From: an uncultured Mycoplasmatota bacterium
GTDB taxonomy: Bacteria > Bacillota_I > Bacilli_A > RF39 > UBA660
DNA: 41,325 nt
NCBI GenBank assembly: GCA_947574085.1
Contig: CANPIH010000004.1
Location: forward strand, 1 to 41,325
Direction of reading: 5' to 3'
Below, in pieces: positions 32,738 through 40,660 of this stretch. The position numbers were made by a program, and so were the translations under genes. Numbering within the stretch: the stretch's first letter is position 1; every line of letters begins with the position of its first letter. Under the pieces are notes generated by a model, which worked only from the letters and a program-made list of their open reading frames with translations, was not told the DNA's origin and ran no database searches.

Positions 32738-33271
32738 ATGGAAATTATTATAAGAGGGAACAAAATAGAAATTACAGATGCTATAAGAATGTATGTAAAT
32801 AGCAAATTGGAAAGATTAGATAAGTATTTTGAAAATCCAAATGAAATTAAAGCATACGTAAATGTAAAAGTAAATAATTTAGCTCAAATTATTGAAGTAA
32901 CTATTCCAACAACTAGATTTACCTTACGTGTAGAAGAAGGACATGAAGATTTATATGCAGCAACTGATTTGGTTGTAGATAAACTTGAAAGGCAGATAAG
33001 AAAAAACAAAACAAGATTAAAAAACAAATTTAAAAGCAATGATCTCTCAGAATTCAATTTAAGTTTTGAAGTAACAGAGGAAGAAGTAAACGAAAATAAA
33101 ATTGTTAAAAGAAAAAATATTGAAATGAAACCAATGGACGAAGAAGAAGCAATTTTGCAAACAGAACTACTTGATCATGATTTTTATATCTTCAAAAATA
33201 TTGATGAGGAATGTGTGTCTGTTCTTTACAAAAGAAAAGATGGTACTTACGGAATTATAAACGCAAGATAG
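32738..33271 (+). CDS. hpf: Ribosome hibernation promoting factor, long form
   Basis: A 177-residue protein: N-terminal S30AE/YfiA domain (MEIIIRGNKIEITDAIRMYVNSKLERLDKYF, up to about 105), linker, and C-terminal dimerisation domain (KPMDEEEAILQTELLDHDFYIFKNIDEECVSVLYKRKDGTYGII). Long HPF joins two 70S ribosomes into inactive 100S dimers in stationary phase. The hpf-secA order matches Bacillus. Confidence 0.96.
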   Translation: MEIIIRGNKIEITDAIRMYVNSKLERLDKYFENPNEIKAYVNVKVNNLAQIIEVTIPTTRFTLRVEEGHEDLYAATDLVVDKLERQIRKNKTRLKNKFKSNDLSEFNLSFEVTEEEVNENKIVKRKNIEMKPMDEEEAILQTELLDHDFYIFKNIDEECVSVLYKRKDGTYGIINAR

Positions 33272-33291
33272 AAGAGAAATCTTCTTTTTTC
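33268..33291 (+). terminator. Terminator of hpf
   Basis: Stem AGAAGA/TCTTCT with a GAAA loop, followed by a T run. Confidence 0.7.
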
Positions 33292-33324
33292 TTTGATGAA
33301 ATTCTTTAAGTTTATTAAGAACTA

Positions 33325-33333
33325 TGTTATAAT
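33325..33333 (+). promoter_or_regulatory. Extended -10 promoter of secA
   Basis: TGTTATAAT (33325-33333), 24 bp before the secA start; weak -35 region. Confidence 0.55.
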
Positions 33334-33357
33334 ACATGCCATGGAAGGTGATACAAG

Positions 33358-35847
33358 ATGGGATTTTTTAGAAAGTTAGTGGATTCAGAATATAAAGAAT
33401 TAAAAAGATTTGAAGGAATTGCAGATAAAATTATAGCATTGGATGAAGATATGCAAAAATTGTCTGATACAGAGTTAAAAGCAAAAACGGAAGAATTTAA
33501 AAAAGCTTTAGAAGATGGAACAGAACTTAATGAATTAGTTGTTCCAGCTTTTGCAGTAGTTCGTGAAGCCGCAAGCCGTGTTATTGGAGAAAAACCTTAC
33601 TATGTACAAATAGTAGGTGGCCTTGCTATTCATTTTGGAAACATTGCAGAAATGAAAACTGGAGAAGGAAAAACGTTAACTGAAACCATGCCTACTTATT
33701 TAAATGCTTTAACGGGTAAAGGAGTGCATATTGTAACCGTAAACGAATTTTTAGCAAAACGTGATTCAGAATGGATGGGAGAAATTTTCCGCTTTTTAGG
33801 TTTAACGGTTGGTTTAAATTTAAGAGATTTATCTCCAAAAGAAAAACATGAAGCGTATTTATGTGATGTTTTGTATTCAACCAATAATGAAATTGGGTTT
33901 GATTATTTAAGAGATAATATGGTTGCACGTGCAGAAGACCGTGTACAAAGACCACTTTATTTTTGTATCGTGGATGAAGTAGACTCTATTTTAATCGATG
34001 AAGCAAGAACACCACTTATTATTTCAGGTGGACAAGCAAACTCTAGTAATCTTTATATTGATGCAGATAAAGCCGTTAAGAATTTGGTAAATGAAATGGA
34101 TTATACCATTGATGAGAAAGTAAAAAATGTTTCTCTAACGGAAGAAGGAAGCAAAAAAATTGAAAAATTTTTTAAAGTTGCGAATCTTTACGATATTAAC
34201 AACACAGGATTAGTCCATCATGTAAATCAAGCTTTAAAAGCCAATTATGGTTTTAAAAAAGATATTGATTACGTTGTAAGTGATGATCAAGTTATTATTG
34301 TTGATCAATTTACTGGACGTTTAATGCAAGGACGTCAATTTAGCGATGGACTTCATCAAGCCATAGAAGCTAAAGAACGTGTAACGATTAATGTTGAAAC
34401 GAAAACAATGGCAACAATTACATTCCAAAACTTATTTCGAATGTATGAAAAATTATCAGGTATGACTGGAACCGCTAAAACGGAAGAGGAAGAATTTCGA
34501 AATATATACAATATGTATGTAATACAAATACCTACCAACAAGCCAATTGCAAGAGTGGATTTACCCGATCTAGTTTATGCGAATAGGAATGGAAAATACA
34601 AAGCTATTGTGAATTGCATAAAAGAGATTCATGAAACAGGACAACCAATACTTGTTGGTACTATTTCCGTAGAAGCAAATGAACATTTAAGCAAATTACT
34701 TACAAAAGCTGGTTTAAAGCATGAAGTATTGAATGCTAAAAATCATGAAAGAGAAGCTGAAATAATTGCAAAAGCTGGAACTAAAGGAGCTATTACGATT
34801 GCAACTAATATGGCAGGACGTGGAACCGATATTAAATTAACTGAAGAGACACTAGAATTAGGTGGTTTATACGTAATTGGTACAGAGCGTCATGAATCTC
34901 GTCGTATTGATAATCAGTTACGAGGACGTTCTGGACGTCAAGGAGACGTTGGTACAAGCCAATTTTTTGTATCTTTTGATGATGACTTAATGCGTATGTT
35001 TGGTACTGATAGAATTAAACAAATAGTACAAAGTTTAGGAATGACAGAAGAACAATCCATTCGCTCAAAAGCTATTACAAGAAGTATTGAAACAGCTCAG
35101 AAAAAAGTAGAAGGAAATAACTTTGACATGCGTAAAAGTTTGCTTGATTATGATAATGTTGTTAATGAACAAAGAACAATTATTTATGAAAGACGTAATG
35201 AAGTATTGGATAATGAAAATATTCATGAAAGTGTTATTGAGATATTTAAAAATACTATAAAAAATTTAGTAGAAAATCATATTGAACCTGAGGGCTATTT
35301 AACAGACGATGATAAAAACGAAATACTTGAGTTTGTAAATACCAATTATTTAAAGAAGAAACCATTAGACATAAAAGAGATTGATGATAAAAAAGAAAAT
35401 GAAATTGAAGAATATTTAATAGACAAAATATTGAAAGATTATGAAAAGAAAATAAGTGTTGCTCCAAATTTTCAAGAGTTTGAACGTGCTATCACACTTC
35501 GTATTATTGATTCTTTATGGGTAGATCATATAAGTGCTATGGAACATTTAAAAGAAGGTATTATGTTGCGTGGATATGGTCAAGTAAACCCATTACAAGC
35601 CTATACGATGGAAGGATTTGAATTATTTGAAAATTTACTAGATAAAATTGATGAAAATATTGCAGAATTCCTATTAAAAGCGAATATAGAACAAAATACC
35701 GAACGTAAACAAACGATTGTAGGCGTTGCAAACGATGGAAAAGAAAAAGTACGTCAATCACCAAAGAAAAAAGAACAAAAAGTAGGGCGTAATGATTCTT
35801 GCCCTTGTGGGTCAGGCAAGAAATATAAACAATGTTGTGGGAAATAG
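33358..35847 (+). CDS. secA: Preprotein translocase ATPase SecA
   Basis: This 829-residue motor drives secretory proteins through SecYEG. It has Walker A MKTGEGKT (about 99-106), the DEAD-type VDEVDS (about 206-211), the MTGTAKTEEEEF block, DNQLRGRSGRQGD, and a C-terminal SEC-C zinc tail GRNDSCPCGSGKKYKQCCGK that binds SecB and/or ribosomes in other species. The gene is intact. Its last 43 bp recur at 38483 and 40606, so this end appears to be an integration site. Confidence 0.98.
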   Translation: MGFFRKLVDSEYKELKRFEGIADKIIALDEDMQKLSDTELKAKTEEFKKALEDGTELNELVVPAFAVVREAASRVIGEKPYYVQIVGGLAIHFGNIAEMKTGEGKTLTETMPTYLNALTGKGVHIVTVNEFLAKRDSEWMGEIFRFLGLTVGLNLRDLSPKEKHEAYLCDVLYSTNNEIGFDYLRDNMVARAEDRVQRPLYFCIVDEVDSILIDEARTPLIISGGQANSSNLYIDADKAVKNLVNEMDYTIDEKVKNVSLTEEGSKKIEKFFKVANLYDINNTGLVHHVNQALKANYGFKKDIDYVVSDDQVIIVDQFTGRLMQGRQFSDGLHQAIEAKERVTINVETKTMATITFQNLFRMYEKLSGMTGTAKTEEEEFRNIYNMYVIQIPTNKPIARVDLPDLVYANRNGKYKAIVNCIKEIHETGQPILVGTISVEANEHLSKLLTKAGLKHEVLNAKNHEREAEIIAKAGTKGAITIATNMAGRGTDIKLTEETLELGGLYVIGTERHESRRIDNQLRGRSGRQGDVGTSQFFVSFDDDLMRMFGTDRIKQIVQSLGMTEEQSIRSKAITRSIETAQKKVEGNNFDMRKSLLDYDNVVNEQRTIIYERRNEVLDNENIHESVIEIFKNTIKNLVENHIEPEGYLTDDDKNEILEFVNTNYLKKKPLDIKEIDDKKENEIEEYLIDKILKDYEKKISVAPNFQEFERAITLRIIDSLWVDHISAMEHLKEGIMLRGYGQVNPLQAYTMEGFELFENLLDKIDENIAEFLLKANIEQNTERKQTIVGVANDGKEKVRQSPKKKEQKVGRNDSCPCGSGKKYKQCCGK
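35804..35846 (+). repeat. secA 3'-end repeat, copy A (candidate attachment site)
   Basis: A 43-bp segment starting CTTGTGGGTCAGGCAAG, inside the secA 3' end. Copy C (40606-40648) matches at 42 of 43 bases; copy B (38483-38520) matches at about 33 of 38. All copies are in the same orientation and all encode CGSGKKYK. This is the pattern of attL/attR made by site-specific insertion at a gene 3' end. Confidence 0.8.
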
Positions 35848-35925
35848 AATTTAAACCCTTACAAATAGTCTATGAGCAATTCAAAAATGAAAAAAATATT
35901 ATAAAATAGAAAAAATTATGAATTT

Positions 35926-35952
35926 TGTTTGCAAAATGTTTGCAAACATTTT
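35926..35952. repeat. TGTTTGCAAACA palindrome after secA (possible terminator)
   Basis: AAAATGTTTGCAAACATTTT (35933-35952) is a perfect 20-bp palindrome, preceded by another TGTTTGCAAA (35926-35935) and followed by T residues. It could end secA transcription; the same motif recurs at the far end of cassette 1 (38333-38349). Confidence 0.55.
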
Positions 35953-35970
35953 TTATTTAGAAGAATTGGT

Positions 35971-36345
35971 ATGAAACTATCAAGTGATAATGTATTAGAA
36001 ATGCTATAAAATGCTAAAGGAAAAACTGAAGCCTATGGGTGGATTATTCATTCTATTTGTGTTGGTAACTGTGCAAGTACAATTGCAAAATCCTTAAATT
36101 AGAATCCTGAATTAGCAAAAAAAATTAGTTGGATACTTCTCATATTTAGAATATGAAAAAATAATACATCTTTGTGATTTAATATGCACTCGAGATGTGA
36201 AGATTAATCGAACTTATGATGAGAAGGGTGTATATGAAAATACACAGAATTATATAAAGAAACTTATAAATTAAAAATATATTTTGATAATTTATTGGGT
36301 TACAATTTATATGATTTATTTCTTGAAATCAAAGAAAATTTATAG
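35971..36345 (+). pseudogene. Decayed HD-domain phosphohydrolase gene
   Basis: From ATG at 35971 one frame reads MKLSSDNVLEML, stop, then GWIIHSICVGNCASTIAKSLN, stop, NPELAKKIS. After a frame change come SYLEYEKIIHLCDLICTRDV, then NRTYDEKGVYENTQNYIKKLIN, stop, and YFDNLLGYNLYDLFLEIKENL ending at 36345. These pieces fit an HDIG-type protein (W-x-x-H-S, LCD). The central HD segment expected after ISW is deleted. With several stops and shifts it cannot be functional. Confidence 0.72.
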
Positions 36346-36372
36346 TTAAGATTTTAATTTATATATAATTAG

Positions 36373-36428
36373 TGCTATAATGTGTTTAGCGAATAGGTAC
36401 AAACAAATTGCAAAGATTGTTTGTACCT
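36373..36428 (+). promoter_or_regulatory. Promoter and 12-bp hairpin before the HindIII-type system
   Basis: Extended -10 TGCTATAAT (36373-36381) is followed at once by a perfect 12-bp inverted repeat AGGTACAAACAA/TTGTTTGTACCT (36395-36406 and 36417-36428, 10-nt loop) near the expected transcript start. No T tract follows, so it is more likely an operator or 5' stem-loop than a terminator. Confidence 0.55.
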
Positions 36429-36480
36429 AAGTTAAATAAATATTAAAAGCTATATGAAGGCAAGGAGAAGTGAGAAGTTT

Positions 36481-36597
36481 ATGAAGGAAATATATGAGGA
36501 ATTTTTAAATTTTTTATTTTCTTTAACCGCGGATAAAAAAAGTTTTAAAATTGCAGGAGATGAAATTGAATTACATAAAGTCGTTAGCAAAGATTGA
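36481..36597 (+). pseudogene. N-terminal fragment of HindIII-type endonuclease, other frame
   Basis: ATG at 36481 with AAGGAG upstream opens a 38-codon frame whose first 28 residues (MKEIYEEFLNFLFSLTADKK, then SFKIAGDE) resemble the N-terminus of R.HindIII. Skipping one A in the AAA at 36563-36565 joins it to the main endonuclease frame and gives 294 residues, close to R.HindIII (about 300). Confidence 0.65.
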
Positions 36598-37366
36598 TTT
36601 TATCGAAATAGTAAAGGAAATTGGAACTATTCCAGAGATTATTGAAGCAAGTTCCACAGAAGAAAAACTATATTCTAAAGCCTCTGACGTTGTATTAGCG
36701 AGATGTTTTAATGAGTTAGGATTAAAATCTAAAGCTGTATCAGAACGCGGTAATAGTGCAGATATAATAGCAGAAAGTATTCATGGATATACTTTAGTTG
36801 CAGATGCAAAAACATTTAGATTAAGTAGAACTGCCAAAAATCAAAAAGATTTTAAAATTTCAACATTGAGCAAGTGGAGAGGTATGGAAAATGATTTTGC
36901 AGTTTTAGTAGCTCCATATTTTCAATATCCTAATACGTCTAGTCAAATTTATTCTTCATCTTTATCTGATAAAGTTTGTTTATTATCATGGGAACATATG
37001 TTATTTCTTATAAATAAAGGTGTAGTAGAGGATATGTCATTTAGTTTAGAACAAATTTGGAATGCACCTATAAGAATAGAACGGGATAGTAAAATCGCAT
37101 ATGCTGATAGAATGAATGTTCTTTTTCCCTATATAAATCGAATGGTTTGTGATAGAATTTCTAGCAACATTACTGAGTTTGAAAAACAATTAAATAATTG
37201 TAAATCGTGTATTGTAGAAAGAAGTAATAATGAAATTTCGGTCTTAAAAACTGAAATAGAAAGGATAAAGGGTTATACAAAAGAACAAGCTATTAAAGAA
37301 TTAATTAAATCTAAAAAACTCAATGAAAAAATATCAGCGATTTTATCTTATAAAAATTCTTTATAG
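36560..37366 (+). CDS. HindIII-type type II restriction endonuclease (N-terminus frameshifted)
   Basis: The main frame is closely similar to R.HindIII throughout: SSTEEKLYSKASDVVLARCF, the core ADAKTFRLSRTAKNQKDFK with the D-A-K catalytic motif, then ISTLSKWRG, APYFQYPNTSSQI and LLSWEHMLF. Cleavage at AAGCTT is a reasonable prediction. The first 28 or so residues lie in another frame (36481-36564), so either the gene is broken by one inserted base, or a shortened enzyme starts at ATG 36560 or TTG 36566 (AGGAG lies 6 nt before the TTG). It is followed after 16 bp by its methyltransferase. Confidence 0.87.
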   Translation: MKLNYIKSLAKIDFIEIVKEIGTIPEIIEASSTEEKLYSKASDVVLARCFNELGLKSKAVSERGNSADIIAESIHGYTLVADAKTFRLSRTAKNQKDFKISTLSKWRGMENDFAVLVAPYFQYPNTSSQIYSSSLSDKVCLLSWEHMLFLINKGVVEDMSFSLEQIWNAPIRIERDSKIAYADRMNVLFPYINRMVCDRISSNITEFEKQLNNCKSCIVERSNNEISVLKTEIERIKGYTKEQAIKELIKSKKLNEKISAILSYKNSL

Positions 37367-37382
37367 AAAGGAGTGAAATAAT

Positions 37383-38318
37383 TTGGAAACAAATTCAGTA
37401 ATTTGTGGAGATTCTATAGAAAAAATCAAAAATATTGATACTGAGTCGATTCATCTTATTCTTTCTGATATACCTTATGGAATTTCATATGATTCATGGG
37501 ATGTTATACACAATAATACAAATTCTTCGTTATTAGGGTCAAGCCCTGCTCAAAAGAAAACGTCAGTTTTTAAAAAAAGAGGAAAACCTTTAAACGGATG
37601 GTCGGAATCAGATAAAAAAATACCAATGGAATATTATGATTGGTGTTCATCGTGGGCAAGTGAATGGCTAAGAGTTTTAAAACCAGGCGCAAGCTGTTTT
37701 GTTTTTGCTGGCAGGAGGTTGTCACATAGATGTATATGTGCAATGGAAGATGCTGGATTTATTTTTAAAGACATGTTGTCTTGGGAAAAAGATGTCGCAG
37801 CTTATAGAGCTCAAAATGTAAAAATTGTATTTGAACGACGTGGAGATATTGAAAATGCAACTAAATGGAGTGGGTGGAAAATAGGAAATTTAAGGCCGTT
37901 ATTTGAACCAATATTGTGGTTTATGAAGCCATATCGGATAGGTGGTACATTGACAGATAATATAGCTAATTATAGTCTTGGTGGTTTTAATGAATTACAT
38001 TTAAAAAATAATTCTTTAAATAATATTGGTATAGAGATTTGTTCAAATATTATAAAATGTAAAACTGAATCGACTGATAGAGGATTACATCCTGCACAGA
38101 AACCATTAGCACTTATGGAATTCTTAATTGGATTGACTACGCTAGAGAATCAAATTGTTTTAGATCCGTTTTGTGGTTGTGGATCTACTTTACTTGCAGC
38201 TCAAAATTTAAATAGAAAATATATTGGTATAGAATTAAATGAAGAGTATTGCGCAATCATTGCTAACCGTCTTAATGAATCAAAAAATCAAAATTTGAAA
38301 AGTAAAAGAGATAATTAG
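37383..38318 (+). CDS. DNA adenine-N6 methyltransferase of the HindIII-type system
   Basis: This 311-residue methyltransferase has motif IV SDIPYGISYD near residue 29 (DIPY variant of DPPY) before motif I LDPFCGCGSTLLAAQNL near 265, the beta-class order of motifs. It should protect the site cut by the upstream endonuclease. TTG at 37383 is the likely start, with AAAGGAG 9 nt upstream. Intact, unlike most genes around it, as expected if loss of the methylase is selected against while any endonuclease remains. Confidence 0.9.
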   Translation: METNSVICGDSIEKIKNIDTESIHLILSDIPYGISYDSWDVIHNNTNSSLLGSSPAQKKTSVFKKRGKPLNGWSESDKKIPMEYYDWCSSWASEWLRVLKPGASCFVFAGRRLSHRCICAMEDAGFIFKDMLSWEKDVAAYRAQNVKIVFERRGDIENATKWSGWKIGNLRPLFEPILWFMKPYRIGGTLTDNIANYSLGGFNELHLKNNSLNNIGIEICSNIIKCKTESTDRGLHPAQKPLALMEFLIGLTTLENQIVLDPFCGCGSTLLAAQNLNRKYIGIELNEEYCAIIANRLNESKNQNLKSKRDN

Positions 38319-38332
38319 TCACATTAGATAAA

Positions 38333-38349
38333 TGCAAACAATGTTTGCA
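38333..38349. repeat. TGCAAACA inverted repeat at the end of cassette 1
   Basis: TGCAAACA-A-TGTTTGCA, an 8-bp inverted repeat after the methyltransferase, shares its half-site with the palindrome after secA (35937-35948). It may be a terminator or a protein-binding site. Confidence 0.5.
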
Positions 38350-38431
38350 AATAAGAAAATATTTATTGTAACAATAATACTATAAATACCACAAATACTG
38401 ATGCTACGAAATCTACAAAAAATGAAATAAC

Positions 38432-38467
38432 AATAATATAGTAAATAACATAAATACTATATGTACT
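38432..38467 (+). repeat. Conserved arm upstream of copy B
   Basis: AATAATATAGTAAAT (38432-38446) and CATAAATACTATATGTACT (38449-38467) both recur exactly before copy C (40566-40580 and 40513-40531). The stretch 38350-38482 holds no gene. These arms may be recombinase-binding sequence inside the cassette's right end. Confidence 0.55.
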
Positions 38468-38482
38468 GGATTTGCTTCAACA

Positions 38483-38520
38483 TGTGGGTCAGGTAAGAAA
38501 TATAAGAACTGCTGTGGGAA
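38483..38520 (+). repeat. secA 3'-end repeat, copy B (candidate attachment site)
   Basis: Differs from copy A at about 5 of 38 bases yet still reads CGSGKKYKNCCGK and stop. The changes are mostly silent or conservative, so copy B probably came from a different secA allele brought in by the element. Confidence 0.8.
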
Positions 38521-38789
38521 GTGATTAAAGAACCCTTTATTTATAAGGGTTGTTATAACCTTATAAAGATTTGAAAATTATTGAAATTTGCAAAAATATA
38601 TCAAAAATACCTCATTTTGTCCTCATTTTTTTGAAAATAAGGTAAAAAGTTTCGTAAGTACAGTAAAATCAAGGTTTTAAGAACGTGGACAAAATGAGAA
38701 AATAATTAATATAGTACTTTTATAAGTTTAAATTATATATTATTCTTGATAATTATATTACTATATAAAATATATTATGGGGGATTAAG
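38521..38789. other. Non-coding start of cassette 2
   Basis: Holds a hairpin AACCCTT/AAGGGTT (38531-38551), then CCTCATTTTGTCCTCATTTT (38610-38629) and an inverted copy GGACAAAATGAG (38687-38698) facing CTCATTTTGTCC (38611-38622). No gene is seen. Confidence 0.55.
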
Positions 38790-39700
38790 ATGACAAAAAG
38801 TAATGATATAAATACTCTTGCTATAGAAATGATGAGATTTCAATATGAAGATTTATCTTCACATATGCAAATAAATCATTATATAGAAAAAATGAATTTT
38901 TTTTATGATGAACTAAAAAGATTAAGTCATGAAAATTATAATGGCAGTAGCCTTTCCCAAGGTTATAAAAAAACAGTTAGTTTATTGAATGATATTGAAT
39001 GGCATGCCCTGTACATTACATTTGTCATGTAGAAGATGGATTTATACATAGTGGGAATATAATAACTGAAATAATAAGAATGGCTTATGAAGAAATATTA
39101 TATGGATCTTTAGATAGAGTATTTGATTATACTGGTCATTGTGGTGAGGCAACCCACAAAATAAAAAAGTTATGTGAAAAATTTGGATTAGAACATCAAA
39201 TTATTGAAATAAATCCTTTATTTGATAAAAAGTCTTATTCTCCTTTTGAGGAAATGTTAGGAGATTCTATTAGACATTATGCATCATTAATCAAATTGAA
39301 TGACAAAAAGTATTTAGTTGATATCACATATCGTCAATTTTTTATGATTAATCAAAATAATATAAATCGAATTGGTGTTCCATATCTTAATAGTTGTAAT
39401 CCGGGATTTTTTATGATGAAAAACTAAAGTTATAAAAAAATAGCTCAACATTTGATAAATTTTGGATGGATAGAAGCTACGGATCAAAATTTAAAAGCCT
39501 ATTTTGATAGTTTTGCTATTTCTTTTAGAAATGGGATATATTATGAAGATATGAAAAACATTATTTTTAAAACGGATTATCAAGCAGAAGATTATATTTC
39601 ATTTTTAGATGGTAAAGGGAGCCAATTAGAAAAAGAATCAGTAATTTCATTAGGAAGGCAAATGCGACCGTTAAAAAGTTATAACAACAAAAGAAAGTAA
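38790..39700 (+). pseudogene. Broken transglutaminase-like cysteine enzyme gene
   Basis: Three open segments form one gene of about 300 codons. The first (38790-39032) starts after GGGGGAT with MTKSNDINTLAIEMMRFQYE. A one-base deletion near 39005-39010 shifts into the second frame, reading PVHYICHVEDGFIHSGNIIT. A TAA at 39425-39427 interrupts that frame, which continues SYKKIAQHLINFGWIEATD to 39700. The middle part has Cys in YTGHCGEATHKIKKLCEKFG, His in SIRHYASLI and Asp in KYLVDITYRQF, in the order of a transglutaminase-like Cys-His-Asp triad. Function and substrate unknown. Confidence 0.6.
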
Positions 39701-39773
39701 GATAATTAAAGCTGTATAATAAGAAAAAATAATTGTCTTTATAAAACTTTATTTAGGGTGGTGAAGAAAATTA

Positions 39774-39790
39774 CCCATTTTGTCCTCATT
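39774..39790 (+). repeat. CATTTTGTCCTCATT motif, internal copy
   Basis: Third copy of the cassette 2 motif, about 75 bp before the AbiEi-type gene, within the 166-bp gap. Confidence 0.5.
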
Positions 39791-39866
39791 ATAGAAATAT
39801 GAGAACTAATATTTACTTTCATAAGGAAAAAAATGATAAAATATCCTTACAAAAGGAAAATATAAA

Positions 39867-40387
39867 ATGAATTATAAATTAAATATTTTAAAAATTGCAG
39901 AAGATAATAATGGATATATTACAACAAAAGAAGTTGCAAATAAAGGTATTCCAAAGATATATTTAACTCAGTTAGTTAGAAAAGAAAAATTAATGAAGAT
40001 AAGTAGAGACTTTTATATGTTGCCAGATTGTTTTGAAGATGATTATTTCAAAATTCAATTAACTAATTCTGATGTTGTATTTTCTGTAGAAACAGCTTTA
40101 TATTTATACAATTATTCTAATAGAGTTCCACAAAATATTATGTATCTGTTCCGTCAAATTATGGCGGAAATCTCTTGAAAAATAAAAATGTTCAGTTATT
40201 ATATACAAAAAAAGAATGGCTTCTTTTAGGTGTTATTGAAATTACTTCTCCATTCGGTCTTCCCATTAAAGTCTATGATAGAGATAAAACGATTTGTGAT
40301 ATTATTAAAAATAAAGATAGAGTCGAACCTGAAATATTTAGTGAAGCTATTCTGTTATTATTAAAAAGAAAATTTGTTTCAGTATAG
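39867..40387 (+). pseudogene. AbiEi-family antitoxin gene with frameshift
   Basis: The first part (39867 on) is the AbiEi N-terminal winged helix: NGYITTKEVANKGIPKIYLTQLVRKEKL, then SRDFYMLPDCFEDDYF and VFSVETALYLYNYSNRVPQNI. Loss of one T near 40138 ends that frame at 40178. In the other frame the protein continues YVSVPSNYGGNLLKNKNVQ, then ITSPFGLPIKVYDRDKTICDII to 40387, as in family members. The C-terminus also seems short. No AbiEii-type nucleotidyltransferase toxin follows, so this is a relic or an orphan. Confidence 0.78.
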
Positions 40388-40605
40388 TATATAATCTTTA
40401 AATATGATAAAATTGAAAAGAAAGGAGTTTTCTGCAACAGTTGTATCAGGAAAATGAGGACTTTTACCTCATTTTGGCCTCGTTTAACAAATATTTATAA
40501 TATTCATAATATCATAAATACTATATGTACTAAATATGTAAGATACTGAAAAATAAGGAAATACTAATAATATAGTAAATGTTATAAATACTTGATGGAA
40601 AGGAA
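40388..40605. other. Non-coding end of cassette 2
   Basis: Holds AAATGAGGAC-TTTT-ACCTCATTTTGGCCTCG (40452-40481, fourth copy of the motif, partly inverted) and the conserved arms CATAAATACTATATGTACT (40513-40531) and AATAATATAGTAAAT (40566-40580) shared with copy B. No gene seen. Confidence 0.6.
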
Positions 40606-40648
40606 CTTGTGGGTCAGGCAAGAAATATAAACAATATTGTGGGAAATA
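40606..40648 (+). repeat. secA 3'-end repeat, copy C (candidate attachment site)
   Basis: Identical to copy A over 43 bp except for one base (G to A, turning the CysCys into TyrCys). It reads CGSGKKYKQYCGK and stop. It closes cassette 2. Confidence 0.82.
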
Positions 40649-40660
40649 AGGCTTGAAAAT

